A stretch of 64,000 nt of DNA from Saccharothrix sp. S26. GTDB taxonomy: Bacteria; Actinomycetota; Actinomycetes; Mycobacteriales; Pseudonocardiaceae. Shown piece after piece: positions 49,780-59,262 of the stretch. Below the pieces are notes generated by a model, which saw only the letters and a list, made by a program, of their open reading frames with translations, was not told where the DNA came from and ran no database searches. Location: positions 434,001-498,000 of the forward strand of contig NZ_JAJUWT010000001.1 in the NCBI RefSeq assembly GCF_021390395.1, given 5' to 3'. Position numbers and translations under genes: made by a program. Position 1 is the first letter of the stretch. Each line of letters opens with the position of its first letter.

Positions 49780-50583
49780 GTGACCGCCGCACTCGACTGG
49801 CCCGGCTTCGGGCACGTCTCCCTCGCCGCCCTGCTGTTCCTCTGCCTGGCCGCCGCCCTGGCCGGCGCGGTCGACGCCGTGGTGGGCGGCGGCGGGCTGA
49901 TCCAGCTGCCCGCGCTGCTGCTGATCGCGCCCGGCGGCCAGCCGCTCTACGCGCTGGCCACCAACAAGATCGCCTCCGTGGTCGGCACGGCCGCGGCGGT
50001 GCGCACCTACTCCCGGCAGACGTCGATCGACTGGTGGTCGGCGCTGCCGATGGCGGTGGCGGCGTTCGGCGGCGCGGTGGGTGGCGCGGCGTTCGCCGGC
50101 GCGCTGGCCCCGGGCGTGCTCAACGGCGTGGTGCTCGTCGCACTGGTCGGCGTGGGCCTCTACACGTGGCGCAAGCCGGAGCTGGGTGTGGCCGAGACGC
50201 CGAGGTTCACGCGCTTCGCCCAGGTCGCCGTGATGGCGCTGGGCGGCGCGGTGATCGGCTTCTACGACGGGCTGGCCGGGCCGGGCACGGGCGCGTTCCT
50301 GGTGTTCCTGCTCGTCGGCCTGGTGGGGTTCGCGTTCCTGCGCGCCTCGGCCACGGCCAAGGTCGTGAACGTGGCGACGAACCTGGGTGCGCTGTTGTAC
50401 TTCATCCCGGCCGGGAAGGTGTTGTGGGGCTTGGGCCTGGTGCTCGCGCTGTGCAACGTGACCGGCGCGGTGTTCGGTGCGCGGCTGGCCGTGCGACGGG
50501 GGTCGGCGTTCGTCCGCCGGGTGTTCCTCACCGTCGTGGTGGCGCTGGTGGTCAGTCTGGGGTGGAAGGCGGCGGTTGGATGA
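49780..50583 (+). CDS. TSUP (TauE/SafE) family permease
   Basis: 267 residues from GTG 49780 (GTGs at 49774 and 49744 are also in frame; the start is uncertain). Eight or so helices in two halves, with AGAVDAVVGGGGLIQLPALL and FYDGLAGPGTGAFLVFLLVG, the paired TSUP motifs. The family moves sulfite, sulfonates or small organic anions. Its 3' end overlaps the convergent VOC gene by 32 bases. Confidence 0.92.
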   Translation: MTAALDWPGFGHVSLAALLFLCLAAALAGAVDAVVGGGGLIQLPALLLIAPGGQPLYALATNKIASVVGTAAAVRTYSRQTSIDWWSALPMAVAAFGGAVGGAAFAGALAPGVLNGVVLVALVGVGLYTWRKPELGVAETPRFTRFAQVAVMALGGAVIGFYDGLAGPGTGAFLVFLLVGLVGFAFLRASATAKVVNVATNLGALLYFIPAGKVLWGLGLVLALCNVTGAVFGARLAVRRGSAFVRRVFLTVVVALVVSLGWKAAVG

Positions 50584-51322
50584 CCCGGAACGTGGCGCCC
50601 ATCGGGTCGCCGACCGTGGTGAACCGGCCGAACCGCGACTCGACCACGTCGCCGACCGTGACGCCGCCCAGCTCGTCCACCCGCCGGGCCGCCGCGTCGG
50701 CGTCGGCCACCGCGAAGTAGGTCATCCAGTGCGGCGGGATCTCGGCGGGGATCTCGTTGGACATCCCGAACACACCCGCCACCGGGCGGCCCTCGACCCG
50801 CAACTGCGTGTACGGGAAGTCCGGCAACGGGTCCAGCCCCACGCCGAACACCTGCTGGTAGAACTCCGCCGCGCCGAACGGGTCACGGGTGGCCAGCTCG
50901 TTCCACACCACCGAGCCCGGCTCGTTCACCACGTACGCGCCGATGTGCGTGCCGGCCTCCCACAAGCCGAACGCCGCGCCGTACGGGTCGACCGCGATCG
51001 CCCCGCGCCCCGGTCCGCCGGTGTCGAACTCCGGCACGAGCACCTTGCCGCCGTTGGCGTTGAGCTCGTCCAGCGACTCGTCGAGGTCGTCGGTGGCCAG
51101 GTAGGTCGTCCACACCACGGGGAACATCACGTCGGGCGGCATCTCGCCGAACCCGGCCACGGGCAGCCCGCGCACCAACGCCATCGTGTAGTGACCGGTC
51201 TCCGGGCCGCCGACCTCGAAGTCCCAGCCGAACAGACCCCCGTAGAACTCCATGGTGGCCTGGCGGTCCGTGGTCATCATGTCGACCCACGCCGGTGTGC
51301 CTGGCGGGTACGGGGAGTCCAT
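50552..51322 (-). CDS. Two-domain VOC (glyoxalase/bleomycin-resistance) family protein
   Basis: 256 residues, ATG at 51322 (GTG 51331 possible). Two repeated VOC modules: [20 protein letters not shown] ... [12 protein letters not shown] and [20 protein letters not shown] ... [12 protein letters not shown]. Similar to the actinobacterial Cfp30B-like group. Substrate is unknown. It is convergent with the TSUP gene. Confidence 0.88.
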   Translation of the reverse strand: MDSPYPPGTPAWVDMMTTDRQATMEFYGGLFGWDFEVGGPETGHYTMALVRGLPVAGFGEMPPDVMFPVVWTTYLATDDLDESLDELNANGGKVLVPEFDTGGPGRGAIAVDPYGAAFGLWEAGTHIGAYVVNEPGSVVWNELATRDPFGAAEFYQQVFGVGLDPLPDFPYTQLRVEGRPVAGVFGMSNEIPAEIPPHWMTYFAVADADAAARRVDELGGVTVGDVVESRFGRFTTVGDPMGATFRVIQPPPSTPD

Positions 51323-51424
51323 CTCGCTCACCTGGCCAACAGTCGCACCAGCGGTGGCGCTCCGCGAGTCGATCAACGCTGGTGGACGCCGTCGGCGCGG
51401 TGGGCCCACGGCGACGGCGTCCGG

Positions 51425-51640
51425 TCACTCGTCCCGGCTCTCCCCGGCGTTCTTGCGGGGTCGGCCGCGCTTCGGTTGGGCGGCGGTCCCGGTGGGCAGC
51501 CGCCCGGCTTCGGCGAGCGCGCGGCGCAGCAGGAACTCGATCTGCGCGTTGGTGCTGCGCAGCTCGTCGTTCGCCCACCTCGTCAGCGCGTCGTGCACCG
51601 CGGGGTCGAGGCGCAGCAGGACGCTCTTGCGCTCGGCCAC
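51425..51640 (-). CDS. Ribbon-helix-helix (Arc/CopG-like) small DNA-binding protein
   Basis: 71 residues, GTG at 51640, one base after the SPFH stop. [20 protein letters not shown] then [20 protein letters not shown] is an Arc-like RHH fold; the tail [16 protein letters not shown] is basic. The likely target is the palindrome at 52597..52612 before its own operon. Confidence 0.8.
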   Translation of the reverse strand: MAERKSVLLRLDPAVHDALTRWANDELRSTNAQIEFLLRRALAEAGRLPTGTAAQPKRGRPRKNAGESRDE

Positions 51641-51641
51641 G

Positions 51642-52562
51642 TCAGGTGTACAACGACCCGGCGTTGACCACGGGTTGGGTGGATCGGTCGCCGCAGAGCA
51701 CGACCAGCAGGTTCGACACCATCGCCGCCTTGCGCTCCTCGTCCAGTTCCACCACGTCCTCCTCGGCGAGCCGGTCCAGCGCGAGCTGGACCATGCCGAC
51801 CGCGCCCTCCACGATCCGCGACCGCGCCGCGACCACCGCGCCCGCCTGCTGGCGTTGCAGCATCGCCTGCGCGATCTCCGGAGCGTAGGCCAGGTGCGTG
51901 AGCCGGGATTCGATCACCTTCACGCCGGCGGACTGCACGCGGGCCGCGATCTCCACCGACAGCGTCTCGGTGATCTCGTCCGCGTTCTCCCGCAGCGACA
52001 GGCCGGTCTCGTCGTGGTTGTCGTAGGGGTAGCTGGTCGCGATGTGGCGCACCGCGGTCTCGGTCTGGATGCCGACGAACCGCACGAAGTCGTCCACCTC
52101 GAACATCGCCCGCGCGGTGTCCTCGACCTGCCAGACCACCACGGCGGCGATCTCGATCGGGTTGCCGTCGGCGTCGTTGACCTTCAGCGTCGCGGTCTCG
52201 TGGTTGCGGATCCGGGTCGACACCTTCGCCTTCGTGGTGAACGGGTTCGCCCAGCGCAGGCCGTCCTGCCGGACGGTGCCGGTGTAGCGGCCGGCGAACT
52301 GGAGCACCCGCGACTCGCCCGGCGCGACGGTGAACAACCCGGCGGACGTCACGACGGTGACGACGAGCAGCAGGCCGCCGACGACGATCGCCGGGACGTT
52401 CGGCCCGTCGTCGCCGGGGATCGAGCCGAGCACGATCAGCGCCGTGCTCGCCAGCGCCCCGACCACCACCCCCACGAGCACGCCCCACCCCGATGGCGCG
52501 CGTGCTTCCTTCTCCCGGACCACCGGGACTGGCATCTGCACCGCAACGTCCGTGACGTCCAT
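51642..52562 (-). CDS. SPFH/Band-7 (stomatin-like) membrane protein
   Basis: 306 residues, ATG at 52562. Two N-terminal hydrophobic helices ([40 protein letters not shown]), then the SPFH domain ([40 protein letters not shown]) and a coiled-coil ([20 protein letters not shown]). It probably scaffolds a membrane microdomain. It is translated just before the RHH gene, forming a two-gene operon. Confidence 0.9.
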   Translation of the reverse strand: MDVTDVAVQMPVPVVREKEARAPSGWGVLVGVVVGALASTALIVLGSIPGDDGPNVPAIVVGGLLLVVTVVTSAGLFTVAPGESRVLQFAGRYTGTVRQDGLRWANPFTTKAKVSTRIRNHETATLKVNDADGNPIEIAAVVVWQVEDTARAMFEVDDFVRFVGIQTETAVRHIATSYPYDNHDETGLSLRENADEITETLSVEIAARVQSAGVKVIESRLTHLAYAPEIAQAMLQRQQAGAVVAARSRIVEGAVGMVQLALDRLAEEDVVELDEERKAAMVSNLLVVLCGDRSTQPVVNAGSLYT

Positions 52563-52596
52563 GGTCCACCCCTCGATGTCATATCTCGTGCCTAGC

Positions 52597-52612
52597 AAAG
52601 TGATATCACTTT
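52597..52612. promoter_or_regulatory. Perfect palindrome upstream of the SPFH-RHH operon
   Basis: AAAGTGATATCACTTT is a 16-bp perfect palindrome, strikingly AT-rich for this genome, 35 bases before the SPFH start. A partial second copy (GATGTCATATCT, 52575) lies between. This is a plausible autoregulatory site for the RHH protein. Confidence 0.65.
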
Positions 52613-52682
52613 TTCGTGGCCGCGGGCAAGGCACACCCAGATGAGGACGGAAGTTGACCGCAATCGGTCCTACGGTGGCCCC

Positions 52683-53792
52683 ATGACCCCGGTACTGAGC
52701 CGTCGCGCCCTCGGTCGGGCCACCCTGGCCCGCCAGTTCCTGCTCGCCCGCGCGGACGCGCCCGTGACCGAGGTCGTCACGCACCTGGTCGGGTTGCAGG
52801 CCCAGACCCCGCACACCTGGTACACGGGCCTGTGGTCGCGGATCGCGGGCTTCACCCCCGACCAGGCCGCCGACGCGCTGGTGAACCGGCAGCTGGTGCG
52901 CATCGCCGTGATGCGGTCGACGATCCACCTGGTCACCGCCGAGGACGCCCTCGCGCTGCGCCCGGCCGTCCAGCCCGCGCTCGACCGGGACCTGTTCCGC
53001 AACTACACGCACGGCCGGGACATGCGCGGCCTCGACGTGGACGCCGTGGTGGCCGCCGGGCGCGCGTTGCTCGCCGAGAAGCCGCGCACCAACAAGGAGC
53101 TGGGCGCGCTGCTGCACGAGCGGTGGCCCGACCGCGCGCCCGCGTCGCTGGCCTACGCGATCCGGTGCCTGGTGCCGCTGGTGCAGGTGCCGCCGCGCGG
53201 GGTGTGGGGCCGCAGCGGCTCGATCGCCCACACCAGCGCGGAGACGTGGCTGGGCGCGCCGGTGGCCGACAAGCCGTCGGTGCACGACCTGGTGTCGCGC
53301 TACCTGGCCGCGTTCGGACCCGCGACGGTGAAGGACGTGCAGACGTGGTCCGGCCTCACGCGGCTGCGCGAGGTGGTCGAGGAGCTGCCGCTGCTGCGGC
53401 TGCGCGACGAGGACGGCCAGGAGCTGTTCGACCTGCCCGACGCGCCCCGGCCGGACGAGGACGTGCCCGCGCCGCCGAGGTTCCTCTACGACTTCGACAA
53501 CGTCCTGCTCTCGCACGCCGACCGCCGCCGGGTCGTCACCGACGACGTGCGCGCGCAGGGCTACGAGCCGCACGGCCCCGTGCCGCAGTTCTTCCTGGTC
53601 GACGGCGTCACGGCGGGCGACTGGACGCTGCACCGCACCAAGGAGGCCGCCACGCTGGAGCTGCGGCCGTTCCGCCGTCTATCCACAATGGACGACGTGG
53701 TGCGGGAAGGCCGGCGGCTGCTGGCCTTCCTCGCGCCGGACGCGCCGAACCACGAGGTCCGGACAACCTCGCCCTCGGTGCCGCGTCCCTGA
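52683..53792 (+). CDS. Winged-helix DNA-binding-domain protein (HTH_42/YcaQ-AlkX type)
   Basis: 369 residues. [20 protein letters not shown] at the N-terminus, [20 protein letters not shown] and [19 protein letters not shown] are typical of the HTH_42 group, whose relatives include DNA glycosylases that unhook interstrand crosslinks (AlkX/YcaQ). The QxD/QxQ-type motif is not clear, so a repair role is only possible. It starts a plus-strand run of three genes spaced 4-13 bases apart. Confidence 0.88.
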   Translation: MTPVLSRRALGRATLARQFLLARADAPVTEVVTHLVGLQAQTPHTWYTGLWSRIAGFTPDQAADALVNRQLVRIAVMRSTIHLVTAEDALALRPAVQPALDRDLFRNYTHGRDMRGLDVDAVVAAGRALLAEKPRTNKELGALLHERWPDRAPASLAYAIRCLVPLVQVPPRGVWGRSGSIAHTSAETWLGAPVADKPSVHDLVSRYLAAFGPATVKDVQTWSGLTRLREVVEELPLLRLRDEDGQELFDLPDAPRPDEDVPAPPRFLYDFDNVLLSHADRRRVVTDDVRAQGYEPHGPVPQFFLVDGVTAGDWTLHRTKEAATLELRPFRRLSTMDDVVREGRRLLAFLAPDAPNHEVRTTSPSVPRP

Positions 53793-53796
53793 CAGC

Positions 53797-54255
53797 ATGG
53801 GGACGATCACCGTGCGCCCGCCGCGGGCGGAGGACGAGTGGCCGCTCGTCGACGTCTACGTCAAGGCCCGCCGCAGCTACTACGAGGGCCACGTGCCCGA
53901 GGCGGAGCTCGCCGAGTGGGAGCGGTCGGCGCGGGCCACCGGTTACGCCTTCGACAAGCCCGACCGGGTGTGGCTGTGCGCCGAGCTGGACCGCGTCTTC
54001 GCCGGGTTCGCGCTGGTCACGCCGGGTGGTGACCTGTTGCAGCTCCAGGTCGCGCCGCCGTGCTGGGGCCGGGGCGTGGGCCACGCGCTGCACGAGGCGG
54101 CGATGGACGCGCTGCGCGACCTCGGCGTCACCACCGCGCGTCTGGACGTGTTCGCGGAGAACCACCGGGCGCGCCGCTTCTACACCGACCACGGCTGGCG
54201 CGAGACCGGCCGCGACGGCGACCACGTGCGAATGGCGCTGGAGCTGGCGGTGTGA
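53797..54255 (+). CDS. GNAT-family N-acetyltransferase
   Basis: 152 residues. APPCWGRGVGHALHEAAMDA is the acetyl-CoA motif A; VFAENHRARRFYTDHGWRET is motif B. ATG is four bases after the preceding stop. Substrate is unknown. Confidence 0.88.
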   Translation: MGTITVRPPRAEDEWPLVDVYVKARRSYYEGHVPEAELAEWERSARATGYAFDKPDRVWLCAELDRVFAGFALVTPGGDLLQLQVAPPCWGRGVGHALHEAAMDALRDLGVTTARLDVFAENHRARRFYTDHGWRETGRDGDHVRMALELAV

Positions 54256-54268
54256 TCGCCTGGACGCC

Positions 54269-54637
54269 GTGGAGATCCTGAGCAGCCGCGTCCTCATCCG
54301 CTCGGCCGACCCGGAGCGCGCCCGGGCGTTCTACCGGGACGTGCTCGGCCTGGCCGTCCACCGGGAGTTCCCCGGCGGCACGGTGTTCTTCCTCGGCCAG
54401 GGGTTCCTGGAGGTCTCCGGAACCTCCACTGAGAGCCCGACCGACGCCACCGGCCTCTGGTTGCAGGTGCGTGACCTGCGGCGAGCCGCCGAGGACCTGG
54501 CCGAGCACGTCGTGCGCCCCGCCCGGCGCGAGCCGTGGGGCCTGGACGAGCTGTGGGTCGCCGACCCCGACGGCCGGCCGATCGTGCTGGTCGAGGTGCC
54601 CGCCGAGCACCCGCTACGCCGGGACGCGCGCCAGTAG
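54269..54637 (+). CDS. Single-domain VOC/glyoxalase-like protein
   Basis: 122 residues, GTG at 54269. SRVLIRSADPERARAFYRDV and the C-terminal VADPDGRPIVLVEVP are the VOC strands. Distinct from the two-domain protein at 50552. The 3' end overlaps the convergent methyltransferase gene by 24 bases. Confidence 0.85.
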   Translation: MEILSSRVLIRSADPERARAFYRDVLGLAVHREFPGGTVFFLGQGFLEVSGTSTESPTDATGLWLQVRDLRRAAEDLAEHVVRPARREPWGLDELWVADPDGRPIVLVEVPAEHPLRRDARQ

Positions 54638-55210
54638 CTGCACCGCCGGGCCGACCACGCCGCCGTACTGGTGCAACGACGTGCGCACCTCGGTGAACCC
54701 GGCCGCCTCGGCCTCCCGGATCAGGTCGTACTCGGAGGTGTCCAGCACCCGCCGGTGCACCGACACGACCAGCCTGCCGCCGGGCCGCAACACCCGGGAC
54801 AGCTCGTGGAACGCGGCCGGCCGGTTTCCCCACAGCTGGAGGTTGTTCACCGAGACCACCACGTCCACCGAGTCCTCGGGCTGGCCGGTGCGCGTCGCCG
54901 CGCCCTCGCGCAGCTCGACCCGGCCCGCCACGATCAGCTCCGCGCACCGCGTGCGCGCCTCGTCCAGCATGACCTGCGACGGGTCGACGCCGATCGCCTT
55001 GAGGGCACGTTCGCCGGCGAGCTTGAGGCCGACGCCCGGACCGGGGCCGAGCACCAGCACGACCTCCTCGGGCGTGGGCGCGGCCACCTCGGTGACGTGC
55101 TCCTCCACCTTCGCGTTCAGCACGGCCATGACCCGGCCGCCCAGCTCGCCGACCTTGCCGCGCGGGTGCCCGAACGCCGCGTCCAGCGCCTTCATGAGGT
55201 TGTTCGCCAT
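54614..55210 (-). CDS. SAM-dependent methyltransferase-like protein
   Basis: 198 residues, ATG at 55210. Motif I is VVLVLGPGPGVGLKLA, then GVDPSQVMLDEARTRCAELI, DVVVSVNNLQLWGNRPAAFH and LRPGGRLVVSVH, class I Rossmann layout. Substrate is unknown. Confidence 0.88.
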   Translation of the reverse strand: MANNLMKALDAAFGHPRGKVGELGGRVMAVLNAKVEEHVTEVAAPTPEEVVLVLGPGPGVGLKLAGERALKAIGVDPSQVMLDEARTRCAELIVAGRVELREGAATRTGQPEDSVDVVVSVNNLQLWGNRPAAFHELSRVLRPGGRLVVSVHRRVLDTSEYDLIREAEAAGFTEVRTSLHQYGGVVGPAVQLLARVPA

Positions 55211-55287
55211 GCCTCCAGCGTCGCGGCGGCCCGTTCCCGCGGCATCGGGGACCGCCCGGAGACCGGCCCCGAGATGGCACTCAGGGG

Positions 55288-55734
55288 TCAGCGCCAGCCC
55301 AGGCGGCGCAGCGCGTCCACGACCAGCGAGAACCGCTCCGGCTCCAGCACCGAGCCCTCGCGCCGGATGTCGTGCTCGTCCAGCTCGAACACGCGGTCCA
55401 GCCGCACGTAGGAGCGCCTGCCGTCGCGGTCCCAGCGGCCCGTGCCCAGGTCGAGGCAGTCCTCCGCCTCGTGCCGGTCGGGGGTCCTGCTGGTCAGCAT
55501 GAGGCCGAGCAGCGCACGCCGGTGGCGGCCCACGACCAGCAGCGGCCGGTCCTTGCCCCGGCTCGGGTCCTCCTCGAACGGGACCCAGGCCCACACCACC
55601 TCGCCCGGGTCGGCCAGGCCGTCCAGGTCGGGGGAGTACTCCAGGGTGGCCGCCACCGCGGTCGTGTGGACCTCGCGCACCGCGCCCTTCGCCGGGCGGG
55701 CGTCTTCACCGTTCGCGTACACGGCGGGCAGCAT
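55288..55734 (-). CDS. PemK/MazF-like protein without adjacent antitoxin
   Basis: 148 residues, ATG at 55734. After a 45-residue extension, GEVVWAWVPFEEDPSRGKDR followed by PLLVVGR is the MazF/PemK core; DRDGRRSYVRLDRVFELDE and IRREGSVLEPERF follow. Related actinobacterial proteins are usually solitary. No antitoxin-like ORF is adjacent, so it may be a housekeeping relative, not a toxin. It is divergent from lepA. Confidence 0.85.
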   Translation of the reverse strand: MLPAVYANGEDARPAKGAVREVHTTAVAATLEYSPDLDGLADPGEVVWAWVPFEEDPSRGKDRPLLVVGRHRRALLGLMLTSRTPDRHEAEDCLDLGTGRWDRDGRRSYVRLDRVFELDEHDIRREGSVLEPERFSLVVDALRRLGWR

Positions 55735-55824
55735 ATGGTCTCGGTCACGTACGCGCGGGACGCCACGACGCCGTCACGTGAGATGATGGGCCGATCCCCC
55801 GTCCTTCGTGTGCGAGGAACCTGA

Positions 55825-57669
55825 GTGACCACGTTCGCCGACCAGACGTTCACGCCTCCGGAGCTCATCCGGAACTTCTGCATCATCGCGCACATCGACC
55901 ACGGCAAGTCGACCCTGGCCGACCGGATGTTGCAGCTCACCGGCGTGGTCGAGGAGCGGGCCATGCGCGCGCAGTACCTCGACCGCATGGACATCGAGCG
56001 CGAGCGCGGCATCACGATCAAGGCGCAGAACGTGCGGCTGCCGTGGCAGGTCGAAGGCCAGGACCACGTGCTGCACATGATCGACACGCCGGGTCACGTC
56101 GACTTCACCTACGAGGTCTCGCGCGCCCTGGAGGCGTGCGAGGGCACCGTGCTGCTGGTCGACGCCGCCCAGGGCATCGAGGCGCAGACGCTGGCCAACC
56201 TGTACCTGGCGATGGAGAACGACCTCACCATCATCCCGGTGCTGAACAAGATCGACCTGCCCGCCGCGGACCCGGACAAGTACGCCAAGGAGCTCGCCCA
56301 CATCGTGGGCTGCGAGCCCGAGGAGGTGCTGCGGGTCTCGGCCAAGACCGGCCTGGGCGTCGGCGCGCTGCTGGACGAGGTCGTCAAGCGGGTGCCCGCC
56401 CCCGTGGGCGACGCGGATGCGCCCGCCCGCGCGATGATCTTCGACTCGGTCTACGACACCTACCGCGGCGTGGTCACCTACATCCGCGTGGTCGACGGCA
56501 AGATCACCCCGCGCGAGCGGATCAAGATGATGTCCACCGGCGCCACGCACGAGCTGCTGGAAGTCGGCATCATCTCGCCCGAGCCGAAGCCGAGCCGCGG
56601 TCTGGGCGTCGGCGAGGTGGGCTACCTGATCACCGGCGTGAAGGACGTGCGCCAGTCCAAGGTCGGCGACACCGTCACCTGGGACAAGAAGGGCGCGACC
56701 GAGCCACTGGCCGGGTACCGCGAGCCCAAGCCCATGGTCTACTCCGGGCTGTACCCGGTGGACGGCTCCGACTACCCGGTGCTGCGCGAGGCGCTGGAGA
56801 AGCTCCAGCTCAACGACGCCGCGCTGACGTTCGAGCCGGAGACCTCGGCCGCCCTGGGCTTCGGCTTCCGCTGCGGGTTCCTCGGCCTGCTGCACCTGGA
56901 GATCACCCGCGACCGGCTGGAGCGCGAGTTCGGCCTGGACCTGATCTCCACCGCGCCGAACGTGGTCTACCGCGTGGTGATGGACGACGGCACCGAGCAC
57001 GTGGTGACCAACCCGTCCGACTGGCCCGACGGCAAGCGCGCCGAGGTGTACGAGCCGGTCACCAAGTGCACGATCATCGCGCCCAGCGAGTACATCGGCG
57101 CGATCATGGAGCTGTGCCAGTCCAAGCGCGGCCAGTTGGGCGGCATGGACTACCTGTCCGAGGACCGCGTCGAGCTGCGCTACACGATGCCGCTCGGTGA
57201 GATCATCTTCGACTTCTTCGACGCCCTGAAGTCGCGCACGCGCGGCTACGCGTCGTTGGACTACGAGGAGTCGGGCGAGCAGGACGCCGACCTGGTCAAG
57301 GTGGACATCCTGTTGCAGGGCGAGCCGGTGGACGCGTTCAGCGCGATCGTGCACAAGGACCACGCCTACGGGTACGGCACGAAGATGGCCAGCAAGCTGC
57401 GCGAACTGATCCCGCGGCAGCAGTTCGAGGTGCCGATCCAGGCGGCCGTGGGCGCTCGCGTGATCGCCCGCGAGACCATTCGCGCCATTCGCAAGGACGT
57501 GCTCGCGAAGTGCTACGGCGGTGACATCACGCGTAAGCGCAAGCTGCTGGAGAAGCAGAAGGAAGGCAAGAAGCGGATGAAGATGGTGGGCCGCGTCGAG
57601 GTTCCCCAGGAAGCCTTCGTCGCCGCCCTGTCCACCGAAGACTCCGGCAAGGACAAGGGCAAGAAGTAG
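55825..57669 (+). CDS. lepA: Elongation factor 4 (LepA GTPase)
   Basis: 614 residues, GTG at 55825. [17 protein letters not shown] (P-loop), [12 protein letters not shown] (switch I), [12 protein letters not shown], the EF-G-like domains and the C-terminal LepA domain (KASKLREL-type [36 protein letters not shown]). It back-translocates or assists 30S maturation. The rpsT-lepA neighbourhood matches mycobacteria. Confidence 0.98.
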   Translation: MTTFADQTFTPPELIRNFCIIAHIDHGKSTLADRMLQLTGVVEERAMRAQYLDRMDIERERGITIKAQNVRLPWQVEGQDHVLHMIDTPGHVDFTYEVSRALEACEGTVLLVDAAQGIEAQTLANLYLAMENDLTIIPVLNKIDLPAADPDKYAKELAHIVGCEPEEVLRVSAKTGLGVGALLDEVVKRVPAPVGDADAPARAMIFDSVYDTYRGVVTYIRVVDGKITPRERIKMMSTGATHELLEVGIISPEPKPSRGLGVGEVGYLITGVKDVRQSKVGDTVTWDKKGATEPLAGYREPKPMVYSGLYPVDGSDYPVLREALEKLQLNDAALTFEPETSAALGFGFRCGFLGLLHLEITRDRLEREFGLDLISTAPNVVYRVVMDDGTEHVVTNPSDWPDGKRAEVYEPVTKCTIIAPSEYIGAIMELCQSKRGQLGGMDYLSEDRVELRYTMPLGEIIFDFFDALKSRTRGYASLDYEESGEQDADLVKVDILLQGEPVDAFSAIVHKDHAYGYGTKMASKLRELIPRQQFEVPIQAAVGARVIARETIRAIRKDVLAKCYGGDITRKRKLLEKQKEGKKRMKMVGRVEVPQEAFVAALSTEDSGKDKGKK

Positions 57670-57691
57670 AAGTACCACCGGCCAAATCCCC

Positions 57692-57724
57692 GCCGACCGG
57701 CACATCTTCGGGTGATCGGTCGGC
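57692..57724 (+). terminator. Hairpin terminator after lepA
   Basis: GCCGACCG and CGGTCGGC pair across a 17-base loop, followed 12 bases later by a short T run (GGTTTTG). Confidence 0.6.
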
Positions 57725-57790
57725 GCGGGAGGCCGGTTTTGTCGTCCTCGTTCGAGACAGTTGGCCGACCAACTGAACGTGAGGATGACC

Positions 57791-58309
57791 ATGATCGTTG
57801 ATGACGGACGCCGCTGCGAACTCATCGACGGGATGCTGCACGTCAGCCCGGTGCCCGGTCTTCGGCACCAGATGGCTGTATCCGGCCTGATCGTGCTCTT
57901 GCACGCCGATTGCCCGGACGCGCTGGTCGCTCTTCCAGGCCCGTTCCCGGTGCGTCCGGCCGAGTCGACGGAATTGCAGCCCGACTTCCTGGTGGCCACC
58001 GCCGAAGATCTCACGGAGGAGTCGCTGCCGGTCGCACCGCTGCTGGCGGTCGAGGTTTTGTCGGGCGAAACGGAACTGTACGACTGCACCCTCAAGAAGG
58101 CGGTGTACGAACGCATCAGGGTGCGCAGCTACTGGGTGGTCGATACCAGGGTGCCGAGCTTGACCGTGTTCGAACTCGACCCCGAGGGCCATTACCAGCA
58201 GGTGGCCGAGGTGCAGGGGGAGAAGCCGTTCGACGCGACGCTGCCGTTCCCGGTGCGGGTCGTGCCGGCCGAGTTGCTCGGCACGCTGTGGGAAGACCGG
58301 CCGGAATGA
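57791..58309 (+). CDS. Uma2-family (DUF820) putative nuclease, short N-terminus
   Basis: 172 residues from ATG 57791 (GTGAGG upstream); ATG 57785 and TTG 57761 are also in frame. DDGRRCELIDGMLHVSPVPG, ELQPDFLVAT, LAVEVLSGETELYDCTLKKA and YWVVD keep the E-D-E-K residues of the PD-(D/E)xK core. The usual first 10-15 residues are missing, though the catalytic part is intact. Function is unproven; such genes are multi-copy in actinobacteria. Confidence 0.85.
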   Translation: MIVDDGRRCELIDGMLHVSPVPGLRHQMAVSGLIVLLHADCPDALVALPGPFPVRPAESTELQPDFLVATAEDLTEESLPVAPLLAVEVLSGETELYDCTLKKAVYERIRVRSYWVVDTRVPSLTVFELDPEGHYQQVAEVQGEKPFDATLPFPVRVVPAELLGTLWEDRPE

Positions 58310-58314
58310 CGGAA

Positions 58315-58346
58315 GGGCCCTCAGGACGCCCCTGTCCTGAAGGCCC
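58315..58346. terminator. Bidirectional hairpin
   Basis: GGGCCCTCAGGAC and GTCCTGAAGGCCC form a 13-base stem with one mismatch and a six-base loop, in the convergent gap between the Uma2 gene and the small gene at 58365. Confidence 0.75.
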
Positions 58347-58364
58347 TCGAAGGGGTGTAGCGGC

Positions 58365-58586
58365 TCAGCCGTGGTTGCGGAGCGTGGTGCTCAGCGCCTG
58401 GCGGCGGAGAATCGCTTCGATCTCGCGAGCCTCGTGGCTCGAGTGCCGGGCGAGGATGGCTTCCATGTCCATCCGGGCGCTCGGGGTGTCGTAGGCGGCC
58501 AACTCGCGGTTCAGGCGGGCTTCGCGGTCGCGGAGCTGCCGTCGGGTGGCGAAGTACGTGCGAACGGTCTTCAGAGGGTTGGTCAT
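58365..58586 (-). CDS. Small hypothetical helical protein
   Basis: 73 residues, ATG at 58586 after AAAGGCGAC. Almost entirely helical and charged: RTYFATRRQLRDREARLNRE, MEAILARHSSHEAREIEAIL. No family recognised. It stands alone. Confidence 0.7.
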   Translation of the reverse strand: MTNPLKTVRTYFATRRQLRDREARLNRELAAYDTPSARMDMEAILARHSSHEAREIEAILRRQALSTTLRNHG

Positions 58587-58727
58587 GTCGCCTTTCGGTC
58601 GTCTCTCTGTATCGGTTCACCTACTATGATGCCGCACGTCAGGGCCTTGCGCTGCCAAATTCGGCGTGATCTCCACCGCAACTGTCACGGTCACGTCAAC
58701 CCCCGTCACGACGAGGTTGGCGGCACC

Positions 58728-59153
58728 TCACCGACCCAGGATGTCGAGGGCCCTGGAGTACTTCGCCAGCAGCCGGTCCTGGGTGGCCCGGTCGAGCAGC
58801 GCCAGCCGGGGCGGTGACGTGTTGTCGGCGATGTCGGCCCGCTTCACCTGCACGGCGACCGGGTCGGCCAGCACCCTCGCGAGGTAGTCCTCCTGTGACT
58901 CTCCGTCACGGTGGCTCAACGCGAGCACGGTCGCCACCACCTCCGGCGGGCACCCGGCCGCGAGCAGGTCGTCGGCGGTCACGGCGGTGTCCTCGACGAC
59001 GTCGTGCAGCACGGCCGCCATGCGCGCGTGCTCGCCGGACACCAGCGCCATCACGCGCAGCGGGTGGCCGATGTACGGCCGGCCGGACTTGTCGACCTGC
59101 CCGTCGTGGGCGGCCCGCGCGATGCGGATCGCGTCATCAACCGTGAACGTCAT
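58728..59153 (-). CDS. HD-domain protein, small alarmone hydrolase-like
   Basis: 141 residues from ATG 59153 (GTG 59168 in frame). IARAAHDGQVDKSGRPYIGH, AAVLHDVVEDTAVTADDL and VQVKRADIADN hold the H, HD, ED and D/N residues of RelA/SpoT-type hydrolase domains, without synthetase, TGS or ACT domains. It may degrade (p)ppGpp or a related nucleotide; this rests on motif order. It is divergent from the chitinase gene. Confidence 0.82.
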   Translation of the reverse strand: MTFTVDDAIRIARAAHDGQVDKSGRPYIGHPLRVMALVSGEHARMAAVLHDVVEDTAVTADDLLAAGCPPEVVATVLALSHRDGESQEDYLARVLADPVAVQVKRADIADNTSPPRLALLDRATQDRLLAKYSRALDILGR

Positions 59154-59184
59154 CGGATCATTGTTCACACCCTTGACAAGGCCC

Positions 59185-59200
59185 AGTGGTCTAGTCCATT
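59185..59200. promoter_or_regulatory. DasR-responsive element (dre-like) before the chitinase gene
   Basis: AGTGGTCTAGTCCATT matches the known DasR operator AGTGGTCTAGACCACT at 14 of 16 positions. TTGACA lies seven bases before it (59173..59178), so the site falls in the promoter spacer. In Streptomyces DasR represses chitin and GlcNAc genes until glucosamine phosphates accumulate. Confidence 0.78.
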
Positions 59201-59262
59201 TTTCGAGTGGCCCGCGTCACCTGTGCTGGGCTTTGGCCGCCGACGAGAACGTGGAGGTGGAC

